This document shows, piece by piece, positions 10,489 to 19,639 of a stretch of DNA of 35,580 nucleotides. The DNA lies in contig CANQSP010000012.1 of assembly GCA_947626555.1 (NCBI GenBank), positions 1 to 35,580 of the forward strand, read 5' to 3'. A program made the translations under genes and the position numbers. The notes beneath the pieces were generated by a model, which saw only the letters and a program-made list of their open reading frames with translations, was not told the origin of the DNA and did no database searches. Every line of letters begins with the position of its first letter. Position 1 is the first letter of the stretch. Source of the stretch: an uncultured Clostridia bacterium (lineage in GTDB: Bacteria; Bacillota; Clostridia; TANB77; CAG-508).

Positions 10489-10534
10489 AAAAGTAACTTA
10501 ACATTGATAGAAAATACAAAATTGCAATAAAAAC

Positions 10535-10580
10535 AAGAGTACATTTAAAAAATAATTTTAAATGTACTCTTAAAATTTTA
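10535..10580 (+). terminator. Strong terminator after rpoC
   Basis: A perfect 16-base-pair stem (10535-10550 with 10556-10571) closes on an AATAA loop and is followed by AAAATTTTA. It separates the rpoBC unit from the gdpP promoter. The A-run/T-run symmetry would allow it to work in both directions. Confidence 0.85.
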
Positions 10581-10611
10581 TTTAGGAAAATCGCGAGCAA
10601 AATGTGCTTCC

Positions 10612-10640
10612 TTGACAAAATTGCCTAGAAAGAGTACAAT
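10612..10640 (+). promoter_or_regulatory. Promoter of gdpP
   Basis: TTGACA (10612-10617) and TACAAT (10635-10640, 5/6) are 17 bases apart. An AAAAGGAGG ribosome binding site ends 6 bases before the gdpP ATG at 10671. Confidence 0.85.
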
Positions 10641-10670
10641 AGTACTGTAAAAATTTAAAAGGAGGTTTAT

Positions 10671-12722
10671 ATGCTCAAAAACAATAATAGAGTAAATAAT
10701 AGAATTGTATTTGAAAAGTTAGTATCAAAAACTAAAATATATTTAGTAATAATAGCTATATTACTAATGATTTTGTGTATATACGAAATAAATTTCATAA
10801 TACCATCAATACTAATATTTATATTAATAGTAATGTATGCATATTGGACAAATAATAAAAGAAGAATAGAGCTTTCAGAGCATATAAAGGATTTAACATT
10901 AACAGTAGATACAGCAGCTAAAGGAACTTTAATTAATTCTCCATTTCCTCTAGTAATTGTAGAAACCGATGGAAATATAATATGGAAAAGTTCAAAATTC
11001 ATTCATGAATTTGCCAATATAGATATAAATAATTATTTAATAGATATAGTAAAAGAATTGAAGTTAGAAATTGAAAATGGTAGTGAAGAAAATAAAAAAG
11101 ATTTATCAGAACTTATAAAAAGATATGTTACTATAAATGATAAAACATATGAAATATTAGGAGAATTTGTGAAATCAAAGGATAAATCAAAAGATAAGTC
11201 AAAGCAAGATGAATATATGATGACATTGTATTTTATAGATGAAACTAATAACGTAAAATTAGAGCAAGAGTATGAGGATTCTAAAGTATGTGTTGGAATA
11301 GTTATGATAGATAACTATGAAGAAATAGTGCAAAGAATTTCAGACCAAGCAAGACCAGTAGTACAAGCAAAAGTAGAAAAAGCTCTATATGATTGGGCTA
11401 ATGAATTCAAAGCATTAATAATAAAGTCAGATAGGGATACATTCGTTTTAATAATGGAAAAGGCGCAGTTAGAACTATTACAAGAGAACAAATTTAATAT
11501 ATTAGATAGCATAAAAGAAATATCAATACCTGGAAAACTTCAATCTACATTAAGTATTGCTATTTCAAATGAGGGCAATACAAATTACGAAAAATATAAA
11601 TCAGCACAATCAGCAATAGATATTGCATTAGGACGTGGTGGAGACCAAGCTGTAATTAGAGAAGATGGCAAGTATGTATTCTATGGAGGAAGAGCTCAAG
11701 AGGTAGAAAAAAGAACAAAAGTAAAGGCTAGAATAGTATCCAGTGCTTTACAAGAATTGATGGAAGAAGCAGAAAATATAGTAATAATGGGACATACAAA
11801 CAGTGATATTGATGCTATGGGAGCAGCTTTAGGTATATATAGAATAGCAAAAACAATAGAAAAAGATGCATATATAGTAAATAATACTGTGGGACTAAGT
11901 TTGGAAAACTTCATACAGACAGTTACTCAAGAAGAAGAATATAAAAATGCGTTAATAACTAAAAACGAAGCTTTAGAAAAAACAAATGAAAATACATTAT
12001 TAGTTGTTGTAGATACTCACAAAACATCATATGTAGATGTGCCAGAATTATTAGAAAAAACTAGTAAAATAGTAATAATAGATCATCATAGAAGAAGTAC
12101 AGATTTTATAGAAAACTCAATATTAACATTACATGAAGTGTATGCTTCATCTGCTTCAGAGCTTGTTACAGAACTTATTGAATATTCAGAAAATGATATA
12201 AAATTAACAGAGATAGATGCACAAGGATTGTATGCCGGAATAATGATGGATACTAAAAACTTTACATTTAAAACTGGAGTTAGAACTTTTGAAGCAGCCG
12301 CATATTTACGTAGATGTGGAGTAGATATAATAAAGGTAAAAAAATGGTTCCAAAGTGATTTGGAAACGTATAATAAAATTTCAGAGATTGTAGCAAAAGC
12401 TGAAATAGTAAATGACACAATAGGAATTTCTGTGTATGAAAATGAAGATGAGAATTCTAACATAGTTTGTGCAAAGGCAGCGGATGAACTATTAACTATA
12501 AGCAATATTACAGCATCATTTGTAATAGGAAAAATGGGAGAAAAAGTTTGCATTAGTGGACGTTCAATTGGAGATATAAATGTCCAAGTTATACTTGAAA
12601 AACTTGGAGGTGGAGGACATATAACATTAGCAGGTGCTCAAGTTGAAGGAATGGACATAAATGAAGTAAAGCAAGAATTAATAAATAGAATAACGGAGTA
12701 TTTTAGTGAAATAGATGGTTAA
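10671..12722 (+). CDS. gdpP: Cyclic-di-AMP phosphodiesterase GdpP (DHH/DHHA1)
   Basis: A 683-residue membrane-bound enzyme that hydrolyses c-di-AMP to 5'-pApA and so tunes potassium, osmotic and cell-wall homeostasis. Two adjacent membrane helices lie near residues 20-62. A PAS-like segment follows (SPFPLVIVETDGNIIWKS), then a degenerate GGDEF domain without the GGDEF signature. The catalytic DHH domain has GHTNSDIDAMGAA near residue 374, VVVDTHKTS near 445, DHHRR near 471 and ASSASELVTELIEY. The DHHA1 tail carries GGGGHITLAGAQ near 646. This order matches Bacillus YybT/GdpP. The ATG at 10671 has an ideal AGGAGG site. In many Firmicutes gdpP is followed directly by rplI and dnaB. Here a surface protein gene sits between them. 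Confidence 0.95.
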   Translation: MLKNNNRVNNRIVFEKLVSKTKIYLVIIAILLMILCIYEINFIIPSILIFILIVMYAYWTNNKRRIELSEHIKDLTLTVDTAAKGTLINSPFPLVIVETDGNIIWKSSKFIHEFANIDINNYLIDIVKELKLEIENGSEENKKDLSELIKRYVTINDKTYEILGEFVKSKDKSKDKSKQDEYMMTLYFIDETNNVKLEQEYEDSKVCVGIVMIDNYEEIVQRISDQARPVVQAKVEKALYDWANEFKALIIKSDRDTFVLIMEKAQLELLQENKFNILDSIKEISIPGKLQSTLSIAISNEGNTNYEKYKSAQSAIDIALGRGGDQAVIREDGKYVFYGGRAQEVEKRTKVKARIVSSALQELMEEAENIVIMGHTNSDIDAMGAALGIYRIAKTIEKDAYIVNNTVGLSLENFIQTVTQEEEYKNALITKNEALEKTNENTLLVVVDTHKTSYVDVPELLEKTSKIVIIDHHRRSTDFIENSILTLHEVYASSASELVTELIEYSENDIKLTEIDAQGLYAGIMMDTKNFTFKTGVRTFEAAAYLRRCGVDIIKVKKWFQSDLETYNKISEIVAKAEIVNDTIGISVYENEDENSNIVCAKAADELLTISNITASFVIGKMGEKVCISGRSIGDINVQVILEKLGGGGHITLAGAQVEGMDINEVKQELINRITEYFSEIDG

Positions 12723-12759
12723 AAAATAAATTTTATTAAGAAGTAAAAATATTGTATAT

Positions 12760-12800
12760 AAAAGCATTTCAGATATAAAATATAAATGAAATGCTTTTTT
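12760..12800 (+). terminator. Terminator after gdpP
   Basis: AAAAGCATTTC (12760-12770) pairs perfectly with GAAATGCTTTT (12788-12798), and the right arm runs into a six-base T tract (12795-12800). It separates gdpP from the next promoter. Confidence 0.85.
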
Positions 12801-12824
12801 GCGTAAGAAAAATATAAATAAATA

Positions 12825-12853
12825 TTGACAAATTGTTAAAAAATATATATTAT
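12825..12853 (+). promoter_or_regulatory. Promoter of the IPQTG surface protein gene
   Basis: TTGACA (12825-12830, 6/6) and TATTAT (12848-12853, 5/6) have a 17-base spacer. The gene's GGAGGG site and ATG lie about 30 bases downstream. Confidence 0.8.
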
Positions 12854-12884
12854 TAAAAAAGATAAAATAAATGGAGGGAAAAAA

Positions 12885-14267
12885 ATGAAAATACAAAAGA
12901 TTTTAGGAATACTATTAGCATTAGTTATGCTATTAAATGTAGTAACACCAGTACTTGCAGCTAATGAAATAAATGACGAAGATACACAAGATTCTAAGAA
13001 TGAAATAGCTTCAAATAATAGTGTTGAATTAGAAAAAACAACAGCAAAAACTACTAATGAAAAATCAGGAGAGCCTACGGAAGAAACAGTTGCAACTGAA
13101 GAAAAAACTTCAAAAACTGTAAGTGCAACAACAAAAAGTGCACAGGAAAATAATAATGATACTACTGATAATGATGAAGGTACAACATCTACTAAAGCTA
13201 ACGATACTACATCAGATTCAAATAGTAATACTGCTACAGATGATGATAGTGATACTAATGAAGAAGATGAAACAGTTTGGACGGATTTTTCAAAGGCTAA
13301 ATATACATTAATAAAACAAGGAATATCAGGTGCTGCTATAGAAATTACAGGTGTTACTCCTATAGAAAACAGAAATTATTATTTAACAATAGGTGGTAGC
13401 AATGCTAAGCCTAATTTAGACCAAATAAGTTCAAAGGATAGGATTAGGTTAAGATATGATAAAGATTCAAAAAAACTTATTGCAGATAATGACTCAAAAA
13501 TAACAGAGAATGTTGAATTAAATCAGGATTTATATATAAGTATTATAGAGCAAGATGCACTAGATTACAATGTATTAGTATATGGCAAAAAAATAGAGAG
13601 ATTTAGTGAACCAAAATATAGTGATGCATTTTTTGCTACATTTGTGTCACATGAGGCAGATCAAATTGTAACTTATTTTACACATGGAAAAGCTAATAAT
13701 AGAAAGATGCAAATAAAAATTGGAAAAATAACGGATAATTCTATATTACAAAAAATAAAAAATGAAGATGCTACTGGTTTTTCTGATTTATTAAAATATG
13801 CTAAATCTAATACAGGAATTTTTAATAAAACATTATCTGCCGATAAAGATACGGATTATGCTATACAATATAATGTTGGTTATGGAGAAAAAACAAATAA
13901 TGAACTTATAAGCTTAAATGGAGTAGAAGATGGGGCATACTATTATTTGTATGTAAAAACAGATGATGAAAACGGAAAATATATTTCTAATGAAGCTGTA
14001 ACATTATCAAAAGCAAGTTCTTATAAAATGAATAATAAACCTGATGAATGGTATATGTCATTTTATGGCTCAGACAATTTTAAGTGGTCAGATTTTTCAA
14101 ATAATCCAGGAAATACTATAGATAATAATACTGTAGATAATACAATAGCAAGTGGAAAAATACCTCAAACAGGTGAAACTGCTTTTGTTGCTACTTTAAT
14201 GGTATTGGTAATAGCACTTGGAAGTGTTGGTTACATCAATTATAGAAAATATAAAGGTATAAAATAG
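12885..14267 (+). CDS. Sortase-anchored surface protein with IPQTG sorting signal
   Basis: A 460-residue secreted protein. Residues 1-26 form a classic signal peptide (basic KIQK, a hydrophobic core, then PVLA before ANE). Residues 27-135 are a low-complexity Thr/Ser/Asn/Asp/Glu linker of the kind that spans cell wall. Residues 137-415 look globular, beginning VWTDFSKAKYTL and containing a related SDFSNNPG motif near the end; I recognise no family. The C-terminus is a full cell-wall sorting signal: IPQTG at 426-430, a hydrophobic helix, and RKYKGIK. IPQTG is a variant of LPXTG, so a sortase elsewhere should attach it to peptidoglycan. It has its own promoter and tandem terminators, GGAGGG before the ATG, and splits the gdpP-rplI-dnaB string. 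Substrate or ligand unknown. Confidence 0.85.
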   Translation: MKIQKILGILLALVMLLNVVTPVLAANEINDEDTQDSKNEIASNNSVELEKTTAKTTNEKSGEPTEETVATEEKTSKTVSATTKSAQENNNDTTDNDEGTTSTKANDTTSDSNSNTATDDDSDTNEEDETVWTDFSKAKYTLIKQGISGAAIEITGVTPIENRNYYLTIGGSNAKPNLDQISSKDRIRLRYDKDSKKLIADNDSKITENVELNQDLYISIIEQDALDYNVLVYGKKIERFSEPKYSDAFFATFVSHEADQIVTYFTHGKANNRKMQIKIGKITDNSILQKIKNEDATGFSDLLKYAKSNTGIFNKTLSADKDTDYAIQYNVGYGEKTNNELISLNGVEDGAYYYLYVKTDDENGKYISNEAVTLSKASSYKMNNKPDEWYMSFYGSDNFKWSDFSNNPGNTIDNNTVDNTIASGKIPQTGETAFVATLMVLVIALGSVGYINYRKYKGIK

Positions 14268-14297
14268 TATAAAGTAATATTAAAAATTAAGTAAAAT

Positions 14298-14328
14298 AAG
14301 AGGTAATGAAAATATATAAAACCTCTTT
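14298..14328 (+). terminator. First of two tandem terminator hairpins after the surface protein
   Basis: AAGAGGT (14298-14304) pairs with ACCTCTT (14321-14327) over a 16-base loop. The T stretch after it is short, so this is the weaker of the two hairpins. Confidence 0.5.
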
Positions 14329-14333
14329 GAAAT

Positions 14334-14386
14334 AAAAAAATAGAGAATAGTTACCATTTATATGGTAAGATGTTCTCTATTTTTTT
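14334..14386 (+). terminator. Strong two-tier terminator upstream of rplI
   Basis: A perfect 14-base-pair outer stem (14334-14347 with 14373-14386) has seven A on the left and seven T on the right. Inside it TTACCAT (14351-14357) pairs with ATGGTAA (14362-14368). The A/T symmetry suggests a bidirectional terminator insulating rplI. Confidence 0.85.
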
Positions 14387-14489
14387 ATTTAAACATGTAG
14401 GATTTACTATGATTTTACAATTTAAAAATTTAATAGTGGAGGTATTGGTAAATTTACGTGTTAAATCTTTAAATTAAAGTTAAGATATG

Positions 14490-14518
14490 TTGAATTAAAG
14501 GAATATTTGTGATATTAT
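14490..14518 (+). promoter_or_regulatory. Extended -10 promoter of the rplI-dnaB-tilS unit
   Basis: TTGAAT (14490-14495) and TATTAT (14513-14518) are spaced by 17 bases. TG at 14510-14511 forms an extended -10 element (TGATATTAT). The start site is expected near 14525, about 40 bases before rplI. Confidence 0.8.
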
Positions 14519-14563
14519 ACAATACACAGGTAAGAGATGAAAAAGAGAAAGGATGGAAGGTAA

Positions 14564-15010
14564 ATGAAAGTAATTTTGTTACAAGATATAAAAGGAGTTG
14601 GCAAAAAAGATCAAATAATAAATGCAGCAGATGGATACGCAAAGAATTTTTTATTGCCTAGAAATTTAGCAGTAGAAGCTAATAAAGGTAATTTATCTAA
14701 TTTGCAGGCAAAACAAAATTCAATACAATTTAATAAAAATAAGGAAAAAGAAGAAGCACAAGAAATTGCTGAAAAACTTAAGAAAATAGAACTTCAAATA
14801 AAAGTTAAAGCTGGAGAAAATGGAAAAATTTTTGGTGGTGTTACTGCAAAAGAAATATCAGAAAACTTAAGAAATCAATATAAATTAGAAGTAGATAAAA
14901 AGAAGATTCTATTAGGAGAAACTATAAAGAATATAGGAGTTTATAACATAGATATTAAATTATTTGAAGGTGTTGTTGGAAAAGTTAAAGTGAGAACTAT
15001 TTCAGAATAG
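14564..15010 (+). CDS. rplI: 50S ribosomal protein L9
   Basis: A 148-residue protein with the L9 N-terminal signature MKVILLQDIKGVGKKDQI followed by ADGYAKNFLLPRNLA. The long connecting helix is rich in Lys and Glu. The C-terminal RNA-binding domain carries KIFGGVTAKEI. L9 binds domain V of 23S rRNA and spans the L1 stalk region. Length is typical. The ATG at 14564 follows a purine-rich AGAGAAAGGATGGAAGG stretch. dnaB follows 104 bases later with no terminator, the normal Firmicute arrangement. Confidence 0.97.
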   Translation: MKVILLQDIKGVGKKDQIINAADGYAKNFLLPRNLAVEANKGNLSNLQAKQNSIQFNKNKEKEEAQEIAEKLKKIELQIKVKAGENGKIFGGVTAKEISENLRNQYKLEVDKKKILLGETIKNIGVYNIDIKLFEGVVGKVKVRTISE

Positions 15011-15114
15011 AAGGTCAAAATACAATAAAAATAATATAATAGATAAAAATGAATGTCTACTGTGTTCTAAAAACGAATATAAGGGACAATCCACATAATA
15101 AGGAGAGAGGAAAA

Positions 15115-16446
15115 ATGGAACTAGGAAAAGTGCCACCACATGATGTAGAAGCTGAGCAAGCAGTTATAGGAAGTATGCTTACAGATAAGGAAGCCATAAT
15201 CTCAGCGATAGAAGTGCTAACTGAACAAGATTTTTATAGAGAAGATAATAAAACAATATATAGTGCAATAATGAACTTATATAATAAGTCAGAACCAGTG
15301 GATATTATTACTTTGAAGTCAGAACTATCATCAATGGGTAAACTAGATGCAGTTGGTGGCTTGGAATATTTAGCAGAACTTCCAGATAAAGTTCCAACAA
15401 CGGCAAACGTAGATAAATATATAAAAATTGTTGAAGAAAAATCTATATTAAGAGAACTATTAAGGACAGCAAATGAGATAATAAAATTAGGTTATGATGA
15501 AACTCAAGAAGTAGATTCCATAATGGATCAAGCAGAAAAGAAGATTTTTGACACGATACAACAAAGAAACCAAAAAGGTTATGTTTCAATTAAAGAAATA
15601 TTAGTAGATACATTTACAGAACTGGAACAATTGTATAATCAAAAACAACACATAACAGGTATACCAACAGGTTTTATAGATTTAGATAATAAAACAGCAG
15701 GACTTCATAATTCAGATTTAATATTAGTTGCTGCAAGACCAGCTATGGGAAAATCTGCATTCGCACTAAATATAGCAACAAATGCAGCAATAAAAGCTAA
15801 TACACCAGTTGTAATTTTTAGCTTGGAAATGTCAAAGGAACAAATGACAAGTAGAATTCTTTGTAGTGAAGCAATGGTAGATAGCAATAAAGTAAAAACA
15901 GGAAAAATAGATGATGATGAATGGGTTAAGCTTGCTACAGCATCAGGTAGATTATCAGATTCACAAATATTTATAGACGATACCCCGGGTATATCTATAA
16001 TGGAAATAAGAGCAAAGTGTAGAAAGTTAAAACTAGAAAAAAATATTGGTCTAGTAGTAATAGATTATTTGCAATTGGTACAAGGTACAGGGAAAAGGGG
16101 AGCAAGTCGTGAACAGGAAATAGCTGAAATAAGTCGTTCTTTAAAAATACTTGCTAAAGAAATACAAGTGCCTGTAATTGCTTTGTCACAATTATCAAGA
16201 GCTCCAGAGCAACGTCCAGACCACAGACCTATGCTTGCAGATCTTCGTGAATCTGGTTCAATAGAACAAGATGCTGACATTGTTATGTTTTTATATAGAG
16301 ATGATTATTATAACGAAAATAGTGAAAAAAAGGGTGTGGCAGAGGTAATTTTAGCAAAGCACCGTTCAGGTTCAACTGGTACAGTAGAATTAAAATGGCT
16401 TGGTGACTTTACTAAGTTTGTAAATATAGAAAAATATAGAGACTAA
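15115..16446 (+). CDS. dnaB: Replicative DNA helicase DnaB
   Basis: The hexameric 5'-3' helicase of the replication fork (called DnaC in Bacillus), 443 residues. The N-terminal primase-interacting domain begins PPHDVEAEQAVIGSML. The RecA-like motor carries Walker A in ARPAMGKSAF near residue 210, then FSLEMSKEQ, Walker B in LVVIDYLQLV, and IALSQLSRAPEQRPDHRPMLADLRESGSIEQDAD. The C-terminal AKHRSGSTGTVEL is also typical. I chose the ATG at 15115 because AAGGAGAGAGG lies just before it; the frame extends to an ATG at 15049 whose 22 extra residues fit no DnaB N-terminus. It is followed after 72 bases by tilS without a terminator. Confidence 0.96.
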   Translation: MELGKVPPHDVEAEQAVIGSMLTDKEAIISAIEVLTEQDFYREDNKTIYSAIMNLYNKSEPVDIITLKSELSSMGKLDAVGGLEYLAELPDKVPTTANVDKYIKIVEEKSILRELLRTANEIIKLGYDETQEVDSIMDQAEKKIFDTIQQRNQKGYVSIKEILVDTFTELEQLYNQKQHITGIPTGFIDLDNKTAGLHNSDLILVAARPAMGKSAFALNIATNAAIKANTPVVIFSLEMSKEQMTSRILCSEAMVDSNKVKTGKIDDDEWVKLATASGRLSDSQIFIDDTPGISIMEIRAKCRKLKLEKNIGLVVIDYLQLVQGTGKRGASREQEIAEISRSLKILAKEIQVPVIALSQLSRAPEQRPDHRPMLADLRESGSIEQDADIVMFLYRDDYYNENSEKKGVAEVILAKHRSGSTGTVELKWLGDFTKFVNIEKYRD

Positions 16447-16518
16447 GAAATAGGACAATTTTGATATTTGTTCAAAAATGAATAATCAAGGTTAGTTCTT
16501 CTAAAAAGAAGGAGAAAC

Positions 16519-17514
16519 ATGTTACAAGAAAAGGTAGTAAATACAATTAATAAGTATGAATTAATTAAAAGTGGCGATAATATAGTTGTTGGGGTATCTG
16601 GTGGACCAGATTCAATGGCTTTATTAAATGTACTAATTAATTTAAAGGAAAAGCTTAGTTTTAATATAGTTGTGGCCCATATCAATCACATGATAAGAGC
16701 GGAGGCAGATGATGAAACTAAGTATGTTCAAGATTTTTGTAAAAAGCATGATATTGAATGTTACGTAAAAAGAGAAGATGTATTAGAAATATCAAAAAGT
16801 AAGAAAATAGGAACAGAAGAAGCAGGTAGAAAATTAAGATATACTTTTTTTGATGAAATTATGATAAAGACTAATGCAAATAAAGTTGCAACTGCACATA
16901 CTGCAAATGATAGAGCAGAAACAGTGCTTATGAATATAATGAGAGGAAGCGGTACATCAGGTCTTAAAGGAATAGAAGAAAAAAGAGGAAATAAATTTAT
17001 AAGACCATTAATTGAATGTACTAGAAGTGAAATTGAAGAATATTGTGAACAAGAAAAGTTAAATCCTAAATATGATAAAACGAATGAAGAAAATATATAT
17101 ACAAGAAATAGAATAAGAAATGAACTTATTCCATATATTCAAAAAGAATTTAATCCAAATATAATTGAAACATTAAATAGATTATCAAAATTGGTGGCAA
17201 TAGAAAATAAATATTTGGAAGAACAAACTCAAAAGGCATATAAAGAAATTTACTTAGGGAAACAAGAGTTAGACGGTAAAAAAGAAATAATTTTAGATCT
17301 AAAGAAATTTAATAATTTAGATTTAGTAATAAAAAATAGAATTGTGTTATATACTATAAATAAAGTTGTAGGAAATGCCCAAAATATAGAAAAAATACAT
17401 ATTGAAGATATTATAAAATTGTGTTCAAATAACATAGGAAATAAATATTTAACGCCACATAAAAATATAAAAGTTTTAGTAAATAAGCAAAAAATATTTT
17501 TCAAAAATGTATAA
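16519..17514 (+). CDS. tilS: tRNA(Ile)-lysidine synthase, compact form
   Basis: TilS attaches lysine to C34 of the tRNA(Ile) CAU anticodon so that it reads AUA, a codon used heavily in this AT-rich genome. The N-type ATP pyrophosphatase P-loop SGGPDS is at residues 27-32. HINHMIR, the second ATP-binding segment TAHTANDRAETVLMNIMRG and NKFIRPLIE follow. At 331 residues it is shorter than Bacillus TilS (about 470): the N-terminal catalytic domain is intact and part of the C-terminal tRNA-binding region is missing, as in compact forms such as the Aquifex enzyme. The start has AAGGAGA 6 bases upstream. Neighbours fit the tilS-(hpt)-ftsH order, with hpt absent. Confidence 0.93.
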   Translation: MLQEKVVNTINKYELIKSGDNIVVGVSGGPDSMALLNVLINLKEKLSFNIVVAHINHMIRAEADDETKYVQDFCKKHDIECYVKREDVLEISKSKKIGTEEAGRKLRYTFFDEIMIKTNANKVATAHTANDRAETVLMNIMRGSGTSGLKGIEEKRGNKFIRPLIECTRSEIEEYCEQEKLNPKYDKTNEENIYTRNRIRNELIPYIQKEFNPNIIETLNRLSKLVAIENKYLEEQTQKAYKEIYLGKQELDGKKEIILDLKKFNNLDLVIKNRIVLYTINKVVGNAQNIEKIHIEDIIKLCSNNIGNKYLTPHKNIKVLVNKQKIFFKNV

Positions 17515-17589
17515 AATGGTATAACAAGTACTTCCGTAATGAAATGCTTGATACAGGCAGATTTGCGAATAAAAAAATTAAAAAAATGC

Positions 17590-17618
17590 TTGCAAATAGA
17601 AAAATTGTATGCTATATT
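17590..17618 (+). promoter_or_regulatory. Extended -10 promoter of ftsH
   Basis: TTGCAA (17590-17595) and TATATT (17613-17618) are 17 bases apart. TG at 17610-17611 gives an extended -10 (TGCTATATT). The ftsH start codon lies about 40 bases downstream of the expected start site. Confidence 0.7.
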
Positions 17619-17665
17619 TCATAAATAGAAAAAGGAAATTAAAGTACTTGAAGGAGGAAATTAAA

Positions 17666-19468
17666 TTGAAAAGCGGAATTAAAACATTAGCAATGTGGCT
17701 AATTATATTATTAATTTTTATAGTGGTAGTTTCATCAATAGTAAATAATAAGGACAATGAACTTGCATATTCAGAGTTAGTCAGCAAAATAGAGAGTGGA
17801 GAAGTTAAAGAAGTTAAAATTTCAGCTGATGGAACTAATGCAGAAATTTTATTAAAAAATGAAAATATAGCTAAAAAAGCAAATATTCCTAGTGTAGACA
17901 ACTTAATGGAAGTGGCAAATGATTCAATGAAAGCAAATAATATAGTAATATCACAAGAATCTGAATCAATATTTGTTATGCTATTAAGTTTACTTACACC
18001 GGTCGGAATACTTATAATATTCTTAATATTCTGGTTCTTCATAATGAGTGGAGGAAATCAACCAGGTGGCAACAAAACAATGACATTTGGCAAGAGTAAA
18101 GCAAAAATGATTAATCCACAAGATAAAGCCAAAGTAACATTTAAAGATGTTGCAGGTGTTGATGAAGAAAAAGAAGAATTAGAGGAAATAGTAGAATTTT
18201 TAAAGAATCCAAGAAAATTTACAGAAATGGGTGCAAGAATACCTAAAGGAGTTTTATTAGTCGGAAATCCTGGTACAGGTAAAACATTACTTGCAAAAGC
18301 AGTTGCAGGAGAAGCAGGAGTACCATTCTTTATTATAAGTGGTTCAGACTTCGTAGAAATGTTCGTTGGTGTTGGTGCATCTAGGGTAAGAGATTTATTT
18401 GAAGAAGCAAAGAAAAAAGCACCATGTATAGTATTTATAGATGAGATTGATGCAGTTGGTCGTCAAAGAGGAGCAGGCTTAGGTGGTGGACATGATGAAA
18501 GAGAGCAAACATTAAATCAATTATTAGTTGAAATGGATGGTTTCGCAGAAAATGAGGGAGTTATTGTATTAGCAGCTACAAACAGACCAGACATATTAGA
18601 CAAAGCATTATTAAGACCAGGAAGATTTGATAGACAAATAGTAGTATCTAGTCCAGATGTAAAAGCAAGAGAACAAATATTGGAAGTTCACAGTAGGAAA
18701 AAACGTTTAGCAAATGATGTAGACTTACGAGTAATTGCAAAAAACACATCAGGTTTTTCAGGAGCAGACCTAGAAAATGTATTAAATGAAGCAGCACTTT
18801 TAGCAGCAAGAAGAAATGTACCAGAAATATCTATGAAAGAAATAGAAGATGCCATGGTAAAAGTTACAATGGGACCTGAAAAGAGAACAAGAGTAAGAAG
18901 TGAAAAAGAAAATAAATTAGTAGCATATCATGAAGCAGGTCATGCAGTAGTAAGTAGATTCTTACCAACACAGGATCCAGTACATCAAATATCAATAGTA
19001 CCAAGAGGTATGGCTGGTGGTTATACAATGTATAGACCAACAGAAGACAAGAACTTCATGTCAAAATCAGAAATGGAAGAAACAATTGTATCACTATTAG
19101 GTGGTAGAGTTGCAGAAAAATTGATATTAGATGATATTTCAACAGGGGCAAGCAACGATATAGAAAGAGCAACAAAAATTGCAAGAAACATGGTTACAAA
19201 ATATGGTATGAGCGATAAAATAGGAACAATAATGTTAGGAACAGGTCAAGAAGAAGTCTTTCTAGGCAGGGATATTGCTCAAGGAAAAGAGTATTCAGAA
19301 GAAACAGCTTCAATTATAGATGAAGAAGTTAAGAAAATTATAGACACAGCATTCAACAGAGCAGCACAAATTTTAAGAGATCATGTAGACAAATTACACA
19401 GCGTAGCAGGAGTTCTTTTAGAAAAAGAGAAAATTGACGGAGAAGAATTTGATAAAATATTTGAGTAA
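17666..19468 (+). CDS. ftsH: ATP-dependent zinc metalloprotease FtsH
   Basis: A membrane-bound AAA+ protease that degrades misfolded membrane proteins and regulators, 600 residues. Two N-terminal transmembrane helices lie near residues 8-27 and 104-127, flanking a small extracytoplasmic domain. The AAA+ module has Walker A GNPGTGKT near 200, Walker B in [16 protein letters not shown], and the second region of homology [22 protein letters not shown]. The zinc-protease motif HEAGH is at 422-426. I chose the TTG at 17666, preceded by AAGGAGG at 17651-17657; the upstream in-frame ATG at 17609 lies inside the -10 box. It lacks the long tail of some homologues. A large palindrome begins 3 bases after the stop codon and may double as its terminator. 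Confidence 0.96.
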   Translation: MKSGIKTLAMWLIILLIFIVVVSSIVNNKDNELAYSELVSKIESGEVKEVKISADGTNAEILLKNENIAKKANIPSVDNLMEVANDSMKANNIVISQESESIFVMLLSLLTPVGILIIFLIFWFFIMSGGNQPGGNKTMTFGKSKAKMINPQDKAKVTFKDVAGVDEEKEELEEIVEFLKNPRKFTEMGARIPKGVLLVGNPGTGKTLLAKAVAGEAGVPFFIISGSDFVEMFVGVGASRVRDLFEEAKKKAPCIVFIDEIDAVGRQRGAGLGGGHDEREQTLNQLLVEMDGFAENEGVIVLAATNRPDILDKALLRPGRFDRQIVVSSPDVKAREQILEVHSRKKRLANDVDLRVIAKNTSGFSGADLENVLNEAALLAARRNVPEISMKEIEDAMVKVTMGPEKRTRVRSEKENKLVAYHEAGHAVVSRFLPTQDPVHQISIVPRGMAGGYTMYRPTEDKNFMSKSEMEETIVSLLGGRVAEKLILDDISTGASNDIERATKIARNMVTKYGMSDKIGTIMLGTGQEEVFLGRDIAQGKEYSEETASIIDEEVKKIIDTAFNRAAQILRDHVDKLHSVAGVLLEKEKIDGEEFDKIFE

Positions 19469-19471
19469 ACT

Positions 19472-19612
19472 ATTAAACTATTAGGGACGGGGTTAAATAG
19501 TTTAACAAAAAAGTATTTACATTGTATGCAAAACATTAATATTAATGTTTTGCATACAGGCATATAATTTTACTTTTGTTAAACTATTTAACCCCGTCCC
19601 TAATAGTTTAAT
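19472..19612. repeat. Composite inverted-repeat element with GGGACGGGG core between ftsH and the SDR gene
   Basis: The outer arms at 19472-19510 and 19574-19612 are perfectly complementary over 39 bases and contain TTAGGGACGGGGTTAAATAG. Between them, 19523-19558 is a second, perfect 36-base palindrome with no spacer, centred on 19540/19541. The 141-base unit fills almost the whole intergenic space. It encodes nothing. Perfect long arms and a nested palindrome fit a non-autonomous mobile or REP-like element better than a plain terminator, although it would fold in RNA and could end ftsH transcription. No target-site duplication is obvious. Confidence 0.85.
19523..19558. repeat. Nested perfect 36-base palindrome
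   Basis: The left half starts TGTATGCAAAACATTAAT and the right half is its exact reverse complement, with no unpaired centre. It lies inside the loop of the larger 19472-19612 inverted repeat. Possible roles are a protein-binding site or a cruciform. None is proven. Confidence 0.85.
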
Positions 19613-19639
19613 GCTTTGAAGGAGAGTGAAAATATCAAT

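Noticed and set aside
15049-15114. A longer DnaB beginning at the ATG at 15049
   Set aside because: The extra 22 residues have no counterpart in DnaB N-termini, and the ribosome binding site directly precedes the ATG at 15115.
17609-17665. A longer FtsH beginning at the ATG at 17609
   Set aside because: That ATG overlaps the -10 region of the ftsH promoter and lacks a ribosome binding site. AAGGAGG precedes the TTG at 17666.
19472-19612. An insertion sequence or CRISPR repeat at the ftsH downstream palindrome
   Set aside because: There is no transposase gene, no direct repeats with spacers and no visible target-site duplication. Only an inverted-repeat element can be supported.
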